From an uncultured Candidatus Binatia bacterium (lineage in GTDB: Bacteria > Desulfobacterota > Binatia > UBA9968 > JAJDTQ01): DNA of 64,000 nucleotides. Under the pieces are notes generated by a model that searched no databases, was not told where the DNA came from, and saw only the letters and a list, made by a program, of their open reading frames with translations. Numbering within the stretch: position 1 is the first letter of the stretch; every line of letters begins with the position of its first letter. Location: contig OY282432.1 in the NCBI GenBank assembly GCA_958295985.1, positions 1,674,001 to 1,738,000 on the forward strand. The letters run 5' to 3'. The position numbers and the translations under genes are program-made. Positions 9,604 through 18,987 of the stretch are shown piece by piece.

Positions 9604-11760
9604 ATGAGCATTGAGGTCGTTCACGGTACGAACCAGAAACCCGTGTCGAGTGAAGCCTTGGTCGGTCTGATGTACTCCCAGACCGACTGGGTAGGACAAT
9701 TGTTCATCGGATACCCGATTATGGGCACGGCCGAAGGGCGTTATTTGATCGACGCCCTTCTGATCTCCGCGGACAAGGGAATCGTGGTGTTCGACCTCAT
9801 CGACGGAACTGATCCGCACGATTACGAACAGCGACAGGACGACTCGGCCAACAAGCTTGAAGCCCGACTCAGGAGCCATAAGGAATTGGTCAGGCGCAGG
9901 GATCTTCTCATTCCGATTCATGTCGTTTCTTTTGCGCCGGGGGTTAGGAAACCTAGTTCACATGCACAAGACGGTTATCCGCTCGCCAACGGGCCGTCGC
10001 TTATCAAAGAGCTGACCGAGTTGAGTTGGGAAGAGCCGGATGAAGAAATCTACAGAAGAACTCTATCGGTTATTGAGAACGTTTCCACGATCCGGAAGAG
10101 CAAGCGCAGCAGAAAGATCGCTCAGTCGGGATCCCGCGGAGACACGTTGAGAGTTCTCGAAAACTCAATAGCGACTCTCGATAATACGCAAAGCAAGGCA
10201 GTTATCGAAACGGTGGAGGGGGTACAACGGATTCGCGGCCTAGCGGGATCGGGCAAGACAATCGTGCTGGCATTGAAGGCGGCCTATCTTCACGCCCAGC
10301 ATCCTGAGTGGCGTATAGCGGTAACCTTCCATACACGTTCGCTCAAGGATCACTTTCGGCGCCTTATCAACAACTTCTCCATAGAACAGACAGGTGAAGA
10401 ACCCGACTGGGTTCAATTGCGGATCATCAACGCATGGGGAGGACGGGGTGGCGGCGATCGTGACGGGATCTATCATGAGTTTTGTCACGAGAATGATGTC
10501 GTCTATTTCGATTTCAACGCGGCAAGGGGTAGATATGGCTCGGAAATGGCATTTCGTGCTTCATGTGACCACGCACTGGGGGAGATTTCCAAGAGCAAAC
10601 AACTTTACGACGCTATCCTCCTTGACGAAGCACAGGATTTACCTCCGGCGTTCCTGCGGCTCTGTTATGAAATGTTGAAGCCTCCCAAGAGACTGGTTTA
10701 CGCTTACGACGAATTGCAAGGTCTCTCGGGAGAATCCTTGCCTTCGCCTGAAGAGATATTCGGGAGAAACAACGATGGATCCCCCAAGGTGAAGTTCGAC
10801 AACCTGGACGGCGCCAGACCGAAACAGGACATCATCCTCGCAAAATGTTACCGAAATTCCCGTCCCGTTCTCGTGACGGCTCATGCAGTCGGCTTCGGAA
10901 TATATCGCCAACCGCGTGAAGCGGGCGGAATCGGTCTTGTTCAAATGTTCGATCACCCACAACTATGGGATGATATTGGCTATCAACAGCGACACGGAGA
11001 ACTGAAAGAGGGTCACTCTATTACCCTGTCCCGACCAGAGGAAACGAGCCCAAAATTTCTCGAAGATCATTCGGAATTGGATGACTTGATACAGTTCATA
11101 TGTTTTGACAACGAAGAGGAACAGGCCAATTGGCTCACCGACGCGATCAAGAAAAACTTGTCAGAAGATGAACTGAGACATGACGATATTATCGTCATCA
11201 ATCCCGATCCACTCAAGACCCGAAAGGTCGTCGGACCAATACGCGCTCGGTTGCTGAAAGGGGGGATCAATTCTCATCTTGCCGGTGTTGACACCGGTGC
11301 GGACGTTTTTTTTCTGGAGTCACCGATTGATTCCGTGACCTTTACCGGAGTCCATCGCGCCAAGGGCAATGAGGCCGGCATGGTATATATCATCAATGCT
11401 CAGGACTGCCACACAGCGGCACGGAACTTGGCGACTATTCGTAACCGTCTTTTTACTGCCATTACGCGGAGCAAGGCGTGGGTTCGCGTTCTCGGATTCG
11501 GAAGCGATATGAACGCCCTCATCGGGGAGTACAACCGACTAAGGGATCATAATTTCGAATTGGACTTTACTTATCCTACTGTAGAGCAACGTGAGCAGTT
11601 AAAGGTCATTCATCGCGACATGACGACGGAAGAGAATAAGCAGCGTCAGCGATATCAAAATGTCCTTACGAAACTCGTCGAAGATCTCGAAGCGGGCAGG
11701 CTTCAACCTGAAGACCTGGACGAAGTTTCGCGAGCGAAACTCAGGCAGCTTCTGGAGTAA
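9604..11760 (+). CDS. UvrD/DUF2075-like superfamily 1 helicase with NERD-like N-terminal region
   Basis: N-terminal GRYLIDALLISADKGIVVFDL; Walker A GLAGSGKTIVLALKAA; DAILLDEAQDLPP; TGVHRAKGNEAGMVYIINAQ; RNRLFTAITRSKAWVRVLG. Lower GC than flanks. Confidence 0.85.
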   Translation: MSIEVVHGTNQKPVSSEALVGLMYSQTDWVGQLFIGYPIMGTAEGRYLIDALLISADKGIVVFDLIDGTDPHDYEQRQDDSANKLEARLRSHKELVRRRDLLIPIHVVSFAPGVRKPSSHAQDGYPLANGPSLIKELTELSWEEPDEEIYRRTLSVIENVSTIRKSKRSRKIAQSGSRGDTLRVLENSIATLDNTQSKAVIETVEGVQRIRGLAGSGKTIVLALKAAYLHAQHPEWRIAVTFHTRSLKDHFRRLINNFSIEQTGEEPDWVQLRIINAWGGRGGGDRDGIYHEFCHENDVVYFDFNAARGRYGSEMAFRASCDHALGEISKSKQLYDAILLDEAQDLPPAFLRLCYEMLKPPKRLVYAYDELQGLSGESLPSPEEIFGRNNDGSPKVKFDNLDGARPKQDIILAKCYRNSRPVLVTAHAVGFGIYRQPREAGGIGLVQMFDHPQLWDDIGYQQRHGELKEGHSITLSRPEETSPKFLEDHSELDDLIQFICFDNEEEQANWLTDAIKKNLSEDELRHDDIIVINPDPLKTRKVVGPIRARLLKGGINSHLAGVDTGADVFFLESPIDSVTFTGVHRAKGNEAGMVYIINAQDCHTAARNLATIRNRLFTAITRSKAWVRVLGFGSDMNALIGEYNRLRDHNFELDFTYPTVEQREQLKVIHRDMTTEENKQRQRYQNVLTKLVEDLEAGRLQPEDLDEVSRAKLRQLLE

Positions 11761-12434
11761 TGGCGATATTGACCCATAGCCAGATCAAAGGGTACGTCAA
11801 TCAGCTCATTCAGTCCTTGGTAGAAATGGGACTAGCTGATGATCAACAGTTCGCGTTCCAGCGGTCGGGTCGGGACGATCTCGTAGAGGTCACTTTCCCC
11901 AAGGCCGGACAGGTCTCCATGGCGTTGAAGGATCGGTCTTACGAAGCAATCTACCAACATCTGGCTCAGGAACGGGCGTATAACTTGAGAATGCTTGATG
12001 GCGCGCTGATCCAGATGATGTATGAATTCGATGACGCCACGCTGCAACGTCACCGACTTGCTTTTTTTTCTGCGCCTCATCTGGATGATTTTCAGGATAA
12101 CCCGGAGATTTACCTGAATGACGAGATCTATGCAGATGTTGTCGCAAGGAACATAGTTCCCGTTCCACTACGTTTCGACTACGACGCCCGCGATGGTCAC
12201 TATCAGGAGTTGCTGCATCCCAAGGCTCACTTGACTCTCGGCCAATATGAACGGTGCCGCATTCCACTAACGGCTCCAATGACGCCGTTTTGCTTTATCA
12301 ACTTCATTCTCCGAAACTTCTATCATACGGCATTTGCTCGATATGCTGACAGGCTTCCCGCGCAGAAAGGTTCTTTCCCGGAGTCGATATTTCCCATTGA
12401 GCGCAGTGTCGTCCATTTGGTGGTTCCGCAGTGA
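11760..12434 (+). CDS. DUF2290-like protein, partner of the upstream helicase
   Basis: Start overlaps helicase stop (TAATG). 224 aa, ILRNFYHTAFARYADRLP...ERSVVHLVVPQ resembles DUF2290; family assignment from memory. Confidence 0.7.
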   Translation: MAILTHSQIKGYVNQLIQSLVEMGLADDQQFAFQRSGRDDLVEVTFPKAGQVSMALKDRSYEAIYQHLAQERAYNLRMLDGALIQMMYEFDDATLQRHRLAFFSAPHLDDFQDNPEIYLNDEIYADVVARNIVPVPLRFDYDARDGHYQELLHPKAHLTLGQYERCRIPLTAPMTPFCFINFILRNFYHTAFARYADRLPAQKGSFPESIFPIERSVVHLVVPQ

Positions 12435-14029
12435 GCACTACAATTGACTGTTCTCGGCCGTGGCCGGGTTATCGCACGATCCCGTCACGGCTCAACGTCA
12501 CGCAGGAGGTCCTGGAGCGTCCGGTTGCCGCGGGGTTCGGTGACCGTACCGCGCTCCGGTGGGACCGCGGCTCGCTCAGCTATGGAGAGCTGCTCCACAA
12601 GGTCCGGGGTCTTGCGGAGGGATTGAGGGAGCTGGGGGCCTCTCCCGGAGAGCCCGTGCTGGTGCAGATGCCCAACTCCCCGGAGCTGGCCGCGACTCTT
12701 CTGGCCGCCATGAAGATCGGGGCGCTGCCGGTCCTCGTGAACTCGTTGCTGGGGGCGCAGGAGCTGGAGGCCATCCTGGAGCAGACGGCGCCGAGGCTGG
12801 CCGTCGCCGAGGCGTCCCGGGCATCGGCTCTGCGGCGGCTTCGCCGGCCCGCGGGCCTGGACACCCTGGTCTGCGTCCGGGGGGCGCAGGCCGGCGAAGC
12901 GGACTTCGACTCCCTCATCCGGGAACCTCCTCACGGCACGCCCACCCGGGACACCTCCGCCCACGAACCCGCGTTCGCGGTCTGTACCTCCGGCACCACC
13001 GGACGGCCAAAGGTCATCGTCCACGCCCATCGGTGGATCGTGGCCTTGGGGGACCTCAATCGTTTCCGGCTTCCTCCCGCGGACGGCGACGTGGTCATGG
13101 CCACGGGCGAGTGGAGCTTCGTCAGCGCCCTGGGTCACAACCTCCTCTTTCCGCTCCGCAACGGGGTCACCTGTGCGATCCTGTCCGGGCGCGCCACGCC
13201 CGAGAACGTGATGGAGCAGGCGGCCGCCCTGGGCATCACCGTGCTGCACTCCGTGGCTACGGTCTATCGCCGGATGCTGGCCACGGAAGGCATCGAGGAC
13301 ACCTGCGACCTCCGCCGCCTGCGTTGCGTGCACTCCACCGGCGAGCCCCTGCGCGAGGCCGCCTACCGGGCATGGAAGTCCCGTTTCGGTTGCGAGATGT
13401 ACGAACACTACGGGGTCTCGGAGTACCAGCTCGTGGTGGGGCAGGGACCCCGGCATCCGGTGAAGCCCGGCTCGGTAGGGGTGCCGGCCCCGGACGTGGG
13501 CATCCGCCTCGTGGACGACGCCGGCGGTTCGGTGCCGGTGGGCGAGGCGGGACGGGCGGTGATCTCCACCGACGATCCCGGGCTCTTCCTCGAATACTAC
13601 CGCGACCCCGCGCGCACCGAAGCGGCGCGACGCGGCGGCTTCTACGATACCGGCGACCTGGCGTACCGGGACGAGGACGGCTATTTCTTCATCGTCGGAC
13701 GCAGCGACGACTGCTTCAAGAGCCGCGGGCTGTTCGTGGCGCCCACGGAAGTGGAGAACGCCCTCCAGCGCCATCCCGCGGTGGCCGAGGCCGTGGTGGT
13801 GCCCGAGCCCGATCCGGAGATCGGCAACCGCGTACTGGGCGTGGTGGTGCCGGCCTCGGGCTCCCAGCCCTCCGAGGCGCTGGCCGAGGACCTGCGCCGG
13901 AGTCTGAGGCAGGAACTGGCGCACTTCAAGATACCGTACCGCATCGAGTTCATGGATTCGCTCCCCAAGAGCCCGGTGGGAAAGATCCTGCGGAGCGAGG
14001 TAACTTCGGGAAAGTTCCGTTCGGGTTGA
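12431..14029 (+). CDS. AMP-dependent acyl-CoA synthetase (benzoate/2-aminobenzoate-CoA ligase-like)
   Basis: GTG start overlapping upstream stop (GTGA); FAVCTSGTTGRPKVIVHAHRW; GFYDTGDLAYRDEDGYFFIVGRSDDCFKSRG; LPKSPVGKILRSEV. Confidence 0.9.
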   Translation: MSTTIDCSRPWPGYRTIPSRLNVTQEVLERPVAAGFGDRTALRWDRGSLSYGELLHKVRGLAEGLRELGASPGEPVLVQMPNSPELAATLLAAMKIGALPVLVNSLLGAQELEAILEQTAPRLAVAEASRASALRRLRRPAGLDTLVCVRGAQAGEADFDSLIREPPHGTPTRDTSAHEPAFAVCTSGTTGRPKVIVHAHRWIVALGDLNRFRLPPADGDVVMATGEWSFVSALGHNLLFPLRNGVTCAILSGRATPENVMEQAAALGITVLHSVATVYRRMLATEGIEDTCDLRRLRCVHSTGEPLREAAYRAWKSRFGCEMYEHYGVSEYQLVVGQGPRHPVKPGSVGVPAPDVGIRLVDDAGGSVPVGEAGRAVISTDDPGLFLEYYRDPARTEAARRGGFYDTGDLAYRDEDGYFFIVGRSDDCFKSRGLFVAPTEVENALQRHPAVAEAVVVPEPDPEIGNRVLGVVVPASGSQPSEALAEDLRRSLRQELAHFKIPYRIEFMDSLPKSPVGKILRSEVTSGKFRSG

Positions 14030-14068
14030 GGGACGCGCCGGCGCCGGCAGATCAGTGGCGCGACGGCG

Positions 14069-14593
14069 CTAATCTGCGATGAAACTCCTGAGAAGCTGGG
14101 GGAATTGCTCAACGAACTCCTTCGCGTCAGAGTAGAGCTTGTATATCTCTTCCGATGTCTTCTCGAGCGTGAAGTTGCTGAAGTCGCCATGGACCAGACG
14201 ATTTCTTTCTTGTCCGATCTCCAGAAACGCCCTGATGGAAGAATTCAAGCTATCGTCATCGCGTACCTTCCGTTGCATACTGTCACTGAATGCGTTTCCG
14301 AAGAGACCGAAAAACTGATTGGCGTTGTGCTTCTCCCAATCGAACCATGTGTGGTATTGGCGGTCGATCGCCTTCTTCTGGATGAGGTAGGCCAAGGGGT
14401 GGTTATCCCCGGTGATCTCTTTGGCAAAGTTGGACATCGCGTCCCGCAGGGAACGCTCGAAGTGACTCGCGACGGCGATCAGCAATACCTTTCGGAAGTT
14501 TTCATCTGCCATTGTGCGCCATGACACCTCACCGTTGTTTTCCAGGAACGTCAGGATACCGGAAAATTCGTTATGCAAGTCCTCGATGTTCAT
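14069..14593 (-). CDS. HEPN-domain protein (RiboL-PSP-HEPN/MAE_28990-like)
   Basis: 174 aa; helical protein with FLEIGQERNRLVHGDF containing Rx4H motif (RNRLVH); start overlaps stop of the upstream DUF262 gene (14590-14593). Confidence 0.75.
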   Translation of the reverse strand: MNIEDLHNEFSGILTFLENNGEVSWRTMADENFRKVLLIAVASHFERSLRDAMSNFAKEITGDNHPLAYLIQKKAIDRQYHTWFDWEKHNANQFFGLFGNAFSDSMQRKVRDDDSLNSSIRAFLEIGQERNRLVHGDFSNFTLEKTSEEIYKLYSDAKEFVEQFPQLLRSFIAD

Positions 14594-15792
14594 CGGGGAC
14601 GGCTCTCGGTGTCCAGTGAACCGACGATCTTCCGCGCCTTGTCCAGTCTTTTTCTTACGCTGGACGTTTGCGTAGTGCCTGCGTGGCTCGCTTCGGCGAA
14701 GTCCTGATCCTTTTCGAGCTCCCGTATCCGATTGACGTCCAGGGAGCCTTTGACAAAGCTGCGATCCTTGAATGCCTTCTCACAAGCTGCGGTGAATGCG
14801 GCCTCATAGAGCGCGATGTTGAAGCGTCCGTTCCTGACGAAAGCGTCTTTCGGCAGGATCGAGCATGCGTTCAAGAAGGACTTGAAGAGACGGTCAAGAT
14901 ACTGGTTGTTCTCATCGGAATTCTCAACGGAATCGTACTGTTTGCACTTGTTGGAAAACTGGTTGAGGAACCTGACCATGGAAGGCGCATAATTCTCTCC
15001 ATCGAGGAGCATGGCAAACCCGCGGAGGAGGATTTCCACGTCCTTCCTGTGCAGATCGGGTTCGGGCCGGTCCAGCAGCCGTCGCCACTCCGGAATGTTG
15101 TTGATGTTGTAAAGCAGTTCATAGAACTTCGAATGATACATACTACTGCGAATTTCCTGTGGGCGCAGGGTAATGCCGCCTGAATTGAGTCGGTTGAAGA
15201 TCTCGAATATCGAGGAATCATCGTCGGAAGGTGAATTTTGCTTGACAACGATATTTCGGATCGGCCGCAAGTCGAACTGTCCCGTATGTTCTCCGAGTGT
15301 CGAGTAGTTCAGGTCTTTGAACCTGTTCCGCTGGTTCGGCAGTTTATCAGGCAGTCGAAGGTTAAATGCCTGGAAGTACTTGTCGTTGTGTAGAATCTCA
15401 TCGGAAATTTTTCCTTCATGATGGAAAACCTCACGGAGCTCCACTCTTTTGTCCGTTTTAGGAAAACGCATTTTCTTAAAGTAGTAGATGGACATCAGAC
15501 GCTGTTGCCCATCTATCATGAGAAACTGGTTACGCTGCTGCTCGTACAGGAAGAGTTGAGGTATCGGCAGACCGAGGATAAGCGATTCGATCAGTCTGGA
15601 GGCACGCCTCAAATCCCATACGAAGTTGCGCTGGAAGCCGGGTATCCGCACTGCGCCCGAATCCACGAAGTTATACAAGGTCATCACGTTGAAGTCGTTG
15701 GGAGATACCGTGATGTCGTACTCTTCGACTTCTATTTCATCGGTGTCTTGCGCGTAATCCTCAAACCAGTGGGATGCTCCGTTGTCGTTCAT
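14590..15792 (-). CDS. DUF262 (GmrS/ParB-like) domain protein
   Basis: VDSGAVRIPGFQRNFVWDLRRASRLIESLILGLPIPQLFLYE...FLMIDGQQRLMSIYYF; IFEIFNRLNSGGITLRPQEIR. Confidence 0.88.
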   Translation of the reverse strand: MNDNGASHWFEDYAQDTDEIEVEEYDITVSPNDFNVMTLYNFVDSGAVRIPGFQRNFVWDLRRASRLIESLILGLPIPQLFLYEQQRNQFLMIDGQQRLMSIYYFKKMRFPKTDKRVELREVFHHEGKISDEILHNDKYFQAFNLRLPDKLPNQRNRFKDLNYSTLGEHTGQFDLRPIRNIVVKQNSPSDDDSSIFEIFNRLNSGGITLRPQEIRSSMYHSKFYELLYNINNIPEWRRLLDRPEPDLHRKDVEILLRGFAMLLDGENYAPSMVRFLNQFSNKCKQYDSVENSDENNQYLDRLFKSFLNACSILPKDAFVRNGRFNIALYEAAFTAACEKAFKDRSFVKGSLDVNRIRELEKDQDFAEASHAGTTQTSSVRKRLDKARKIVGSLDTESRPR

Positions 15793-15906
15793 GTGCTTCT
15801 CCTCGTTTACCCTTGCTCCGCAGCAGTGCAGCTCAGTCATTTTAATATAGATAAGGGGCCCCGTCCGCAGCAAACCGGCGAGCGGCCCGGGACCCATTGC
15901 CAAGGG

Positions 15907-18900
15907 TCAGGCTGCCGATTGCAGCGCGTGCCGGATGACCTGCTCCAGGCAATCGGACTCGTTCAGGAAATAGACGCCGTCCGCCTTCCAGTCGCTGACG
16001 GAGCGCCCGCGGTCGCCGATGTCCGCAGCCGGCGTGACGGAGAGGACGTAGGCGCCCAGACGCAGGTTTGGATCCACCCTGCGCACCTGCTCTTCGATCT
16101 CCGCCATGTTCCGGTGCAACTGCACCTTTTCGCGTTCCCTCCGACCGAACCGGCTCAATCCCTTGGGGTCGAGGAACAGGACGTGTTGCCGCTCGCCTTC
16201 CTTCAGCCAGACGATGAAGTCCGGGTAGTAGCCGAAGTCGTCGAAGAACGACACGCCCCGGCCCCGGGTCAGGTTGCGGATGAGGAACAACTCCCTGCCC
16301 TGCAGGCAGGGGTCGTCTTTCCGGGCCAGTCGTTCCAGCCCCTCCAGCACGCGCTTTTCGTTTTCGTCCAGGGGAACCGGCTGGATCGTAACGACGCGGT
16401 CCTTTCCGGCGTAAAACAGGGGCTGATAGGCATGCTTCCGGGCGCGGATGACGCCGACCTTCAGGTTTTCATACCAATCCTTCAACTCACCGTACCGGCC
16501 TTCCCGCATATTGGCGGCCAACCCGCCGGCGTCCCGGACCAACAGGTTCTCGGCTGAATCCACGGACAACTCGTAAGCCACGGCGTTGTTCGGGTCGTCC
16601 GTGTCCAGAGTGACGACCGCGATCCTGTCGTGCTCCCAGCGTCGGCGTTGCCCGCGCCAGAAGCGGTCGGCGTATTCGGTTATGAGATCGACGGCGACGT
16701 CCTCCAGGCCGCGCGCCTGCCGGAACCCGGTGGCGTGCAGTCGCTCCTGCGGCAGGTAGAGTTCGTACCAGTCGTCGCTTTGCAGCAGTCGTTCCACGGT
16801 CTGCCGCGGGATGACCAGGTTGCGCCAGCCCTTCTGCCGCTTGCGCCGCAGCAGCCGGTCATGGACGCGGGCCGCGTCGAAGAAGGCGGCATGGGGCTTG
16901 AGACTGGTCAAAGATCTTTCCGTTCCGCGGCCCGCCGTGGCGCCGTCGGAGGCAACGGATTGAAGCCGGGAATACAGGTCCAGCGTTACGTTGGGACGGC
17001 CGTCATCCTCCGGTCCCGGCAGCACGGGGCGTTCGTCTGAAAGGTCGTATCGCTCATCCTCCTGGAGCCGGATGAGCTTCAGGTCGGTCTTCCGGGAGAA
17101 GTTCCACGTGACCGGCAGCGAGAAAGTCTCCTGCTCGGCGCGCATCCCTTCCCTTGCCAGCAGGTCCCGGAAGGTCTGCATGTAGTTGGCGCGCAGTCCG
17201 AAGACATACAGCTTCTCCAACTCTGCCAGCTCGGCGCTGTCCGCGGGCGGTGCCTCCCCCGTTTCCCGGTGCCGCTTCAGGCTCATGTTCCAGCCCTTCA
17301 GGCGCACGCCGCGGCCGAACATCTGGATGATCTCCGGTCCTTCGCGGACACCTACGTGCATCAGCCCCATGGTGCTCACGCGCCAGGAGTTCCAGCCTGC
17401 GATGAAGCGTCGCGCCCCGATGACGACGTTCACGGGCGAGCTCGCCCGGTCCACGCTGGCGAAGAGCCGCGCTGCAAAGCCCATCTCCCGCTCCACGTCG
17501 AAGTCCGGGTCGGGTTGCTCGGTGAGCAGCTTGTAGAGCGCCGCGGAGTCGCCGACGTTGACCACGCCGAAGGGGTCGTTGTCCGCGGTCCGCAGGTGCA
17601 GCTCGCCCTCGCCCGCGGTGAGATAGACGACGTGGAGCCGGCCCGCGCCGTGGCACAACGTGTCGCACAGGTCGGCGTAGAGGTCCTCGCCTGCCGGCAG
17701 ATGCGACAGGCGGCCGGCGAAGACGTCGCGGCCGGCGTCGTCGAGCAGCCCCGATTCCCCGGCAAGCAGGCGCGCGATCATGGAACGCACGTTGTCTTCG
17801 TGGGCCAGCACCCAGCCCAGGAAACTCAGGATGCGGACGACGTCGGACTGCGTGGCCTTGTCCGCCTTGCTCGATCCGGTCACCGTCTTGCCCAGGAAGA
17901 CCCACAGCGGTTTGGCCGGGTTGAAGGCCTGCCAGCTCGCGCCCTTGTCCCGCCAGAGGCGGCACTGCTGGTAGAAGGTCAACAGGCAGCCCAGCAGGTA
18001 CATGTTGCTGTTTGCGTCCTGCACCCCGCCCGGCAGGTTCAGGATGGCGTAGTCCTTGCCGTAGCCGTCCTCGTGGAACCGGCGGTAGGAATAGTCGAAC
18101 AGCAGGCACTTGCCGTAGGCGTTCAGCAGGTCCTCGTCCTTCCGGCCCACGATCTGGTTGAAGGTTGCGGAGTACTCGAACGTGAAGCCGCCCCGGGAGA
18201 GTTCCTTGCGGCGCTCGCGCCAGACCTTGCCGGAGGCCCCCAAGTGTCCTTCGTCCACCAGCACCAAGTTGTCGTCGCCGAAGTCCTGCACCGCCACGCG
18301 CTTCACGCCCTTGCGCTCAGCCAGCTTGTTGAGGTCGATGATCTCCACCGGGGCGAACAGGTCCGAACCGGCGTCGCTGGAAAACAGCCGCGCGTGCAGG
18401 CCGCTCTCCCGCAACTCCCGCTCGTGCTGCACCGACATCTGCTCGTTCGGGGTTACCAGCACGACGTTGTTCAGCCGCCCGCCGGCCCGGCCCAGGTAGT
18501 GCCGGTATTGCAGGACATGGGCGTGCATTAGGAGGGTCTTGCCGGAGCCGGTGGCGCTCTGGAAGGCGAGGGTGCGCAGGTCGTCCGGTGTGTAGTCCGG
18601 GAGGTCGAAGGTTGGCCTGTAGTGGGATTTCGCCTGGTTGAGGTCGGCGCACAGGGCCTCGGGGTCGTCGAAGTAGCGGCGCAGGTAGTGCTCGGTAAAC
18701 AGCAGGGCGAGATACTGGTGCGGCTTCCAGGTCCGGCCGTGCTCCCCGGTCATGCGCAGACGCCGGCTCAGCGCCCCGATGTTGGCGTCGTACTCGGCGA
18801 ACCGACCGGGGGTCACCCGTGCGCGGTCCGGGTTCAGGTACAGCGCCCGTGCGTACTCGCTCTCGCCATCGCCGTCGAGCCCGGCCGGCGCGTCCCCCAA

Positions 18901-18987
18901 CCGTTCGAGCATCGCACCAAGGTCCTCGTAGCCGAACTCCCGGCAGATGAAGCGATGGAGGGCAAGGCGGTTCTGCAGGACGGTCAT
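15907..18987 (-). CDS. res: Type III restriction enzyme Res subunit (helicase-nuclease)
   Basis: Walker A FQSATGSGKTLLMHAHVL; LVLVDEGHLG; FGRGVRLKGWNMSLKR; C-terminal PDFIVWLKEG...HVLFLDPKG (PD-(D/E)xK-like). Confidence 0.9.
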   Translation of the reverse strand: MTVLQNRLALHRFICREFGYEDLGAMLERLGDAPAGLDGDGESEYARALYLNPDRARVTPGRFAEYDANIGALSRRLRMTGEHGRTWKPHQYLALLFTEHYLRRYFDDPEALCADLNQAKSHYRPTFDLPDYTPDDLRTLAFQSATGSGKTLLMHAHVLQYRHYLGRAGGRLNNVVLVTPNEQMSVQHERELRESGLHARLFSSDAGSDLFAPVEIIDLNKLAERKGVKRVAVQDFGDDNLVLVDEGHLGASGKVWRERRKELSRGGFTFEYSATFNQIVGRKDEDLLNAYGKCLLFDYSYRRFHEDGYGKDYAILNLPGGVQDANSNMYLLGCLLTFYQQCRLWRDKGASWQAFNPAKPLWVFLGKTVTGSSKADKATQSDVVRILSFLGWVLAHEDNVRSMIARLLAGESGLLDDAGRDVFAGRLSHLPAGEDLYADLCDTLCHGAGRLHVVYLTAGEGELHLRTADNDPFGVVNVGDSAALYKLLTEQPDPDFDVEREMGFAARLFASVDRASSPVNVVIGARRFIAGWNSWRVSTMGLMHVGVREGPEIIQMFGRGVRLKGWNMSLKRHRETGEAPPADSAELAELEKLYVFGLRANYMQTFRDLLAREGMRAEQETFSLPVTWNFSRKTDLKLIRLQEDERYDLSDERPVLPGPEDDGRPNVTLDLYSRLQSVASDGATAGRGTERSLTSLKPHAAFFDAARVHDRLLRRKRQKGWRNLVIPRQTVERLLQSDDWYELYLPQERLHATGFRQARGLEDVAVDLITEYADRFWRGQRRRWEHDRIAVVTLDTDDPNNAVAYELSVDSAENLLVRDAGGLAANMREGRYGELKDWYENLKVGVIRARKHAYQPLFYAGKDRVVTIQPVPLDENEKRVLEGLERLARKDDPCLQGRELFLIRNLTRGRGVSFFDDFGYYPDFIVWLKEGERQHVLFLDPKGLSRFGRREREKVQLHRNMAEIEEQVRRVDPNLRLGAYVLSVTPAADIGDRGRSVSDWKADGVYFLNESDCLEQVIRHALQSAA

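Noticed and set aside
17269-18531. 420-aa plus-strand ORF
   Set aside because: Antisense to the type III res gene
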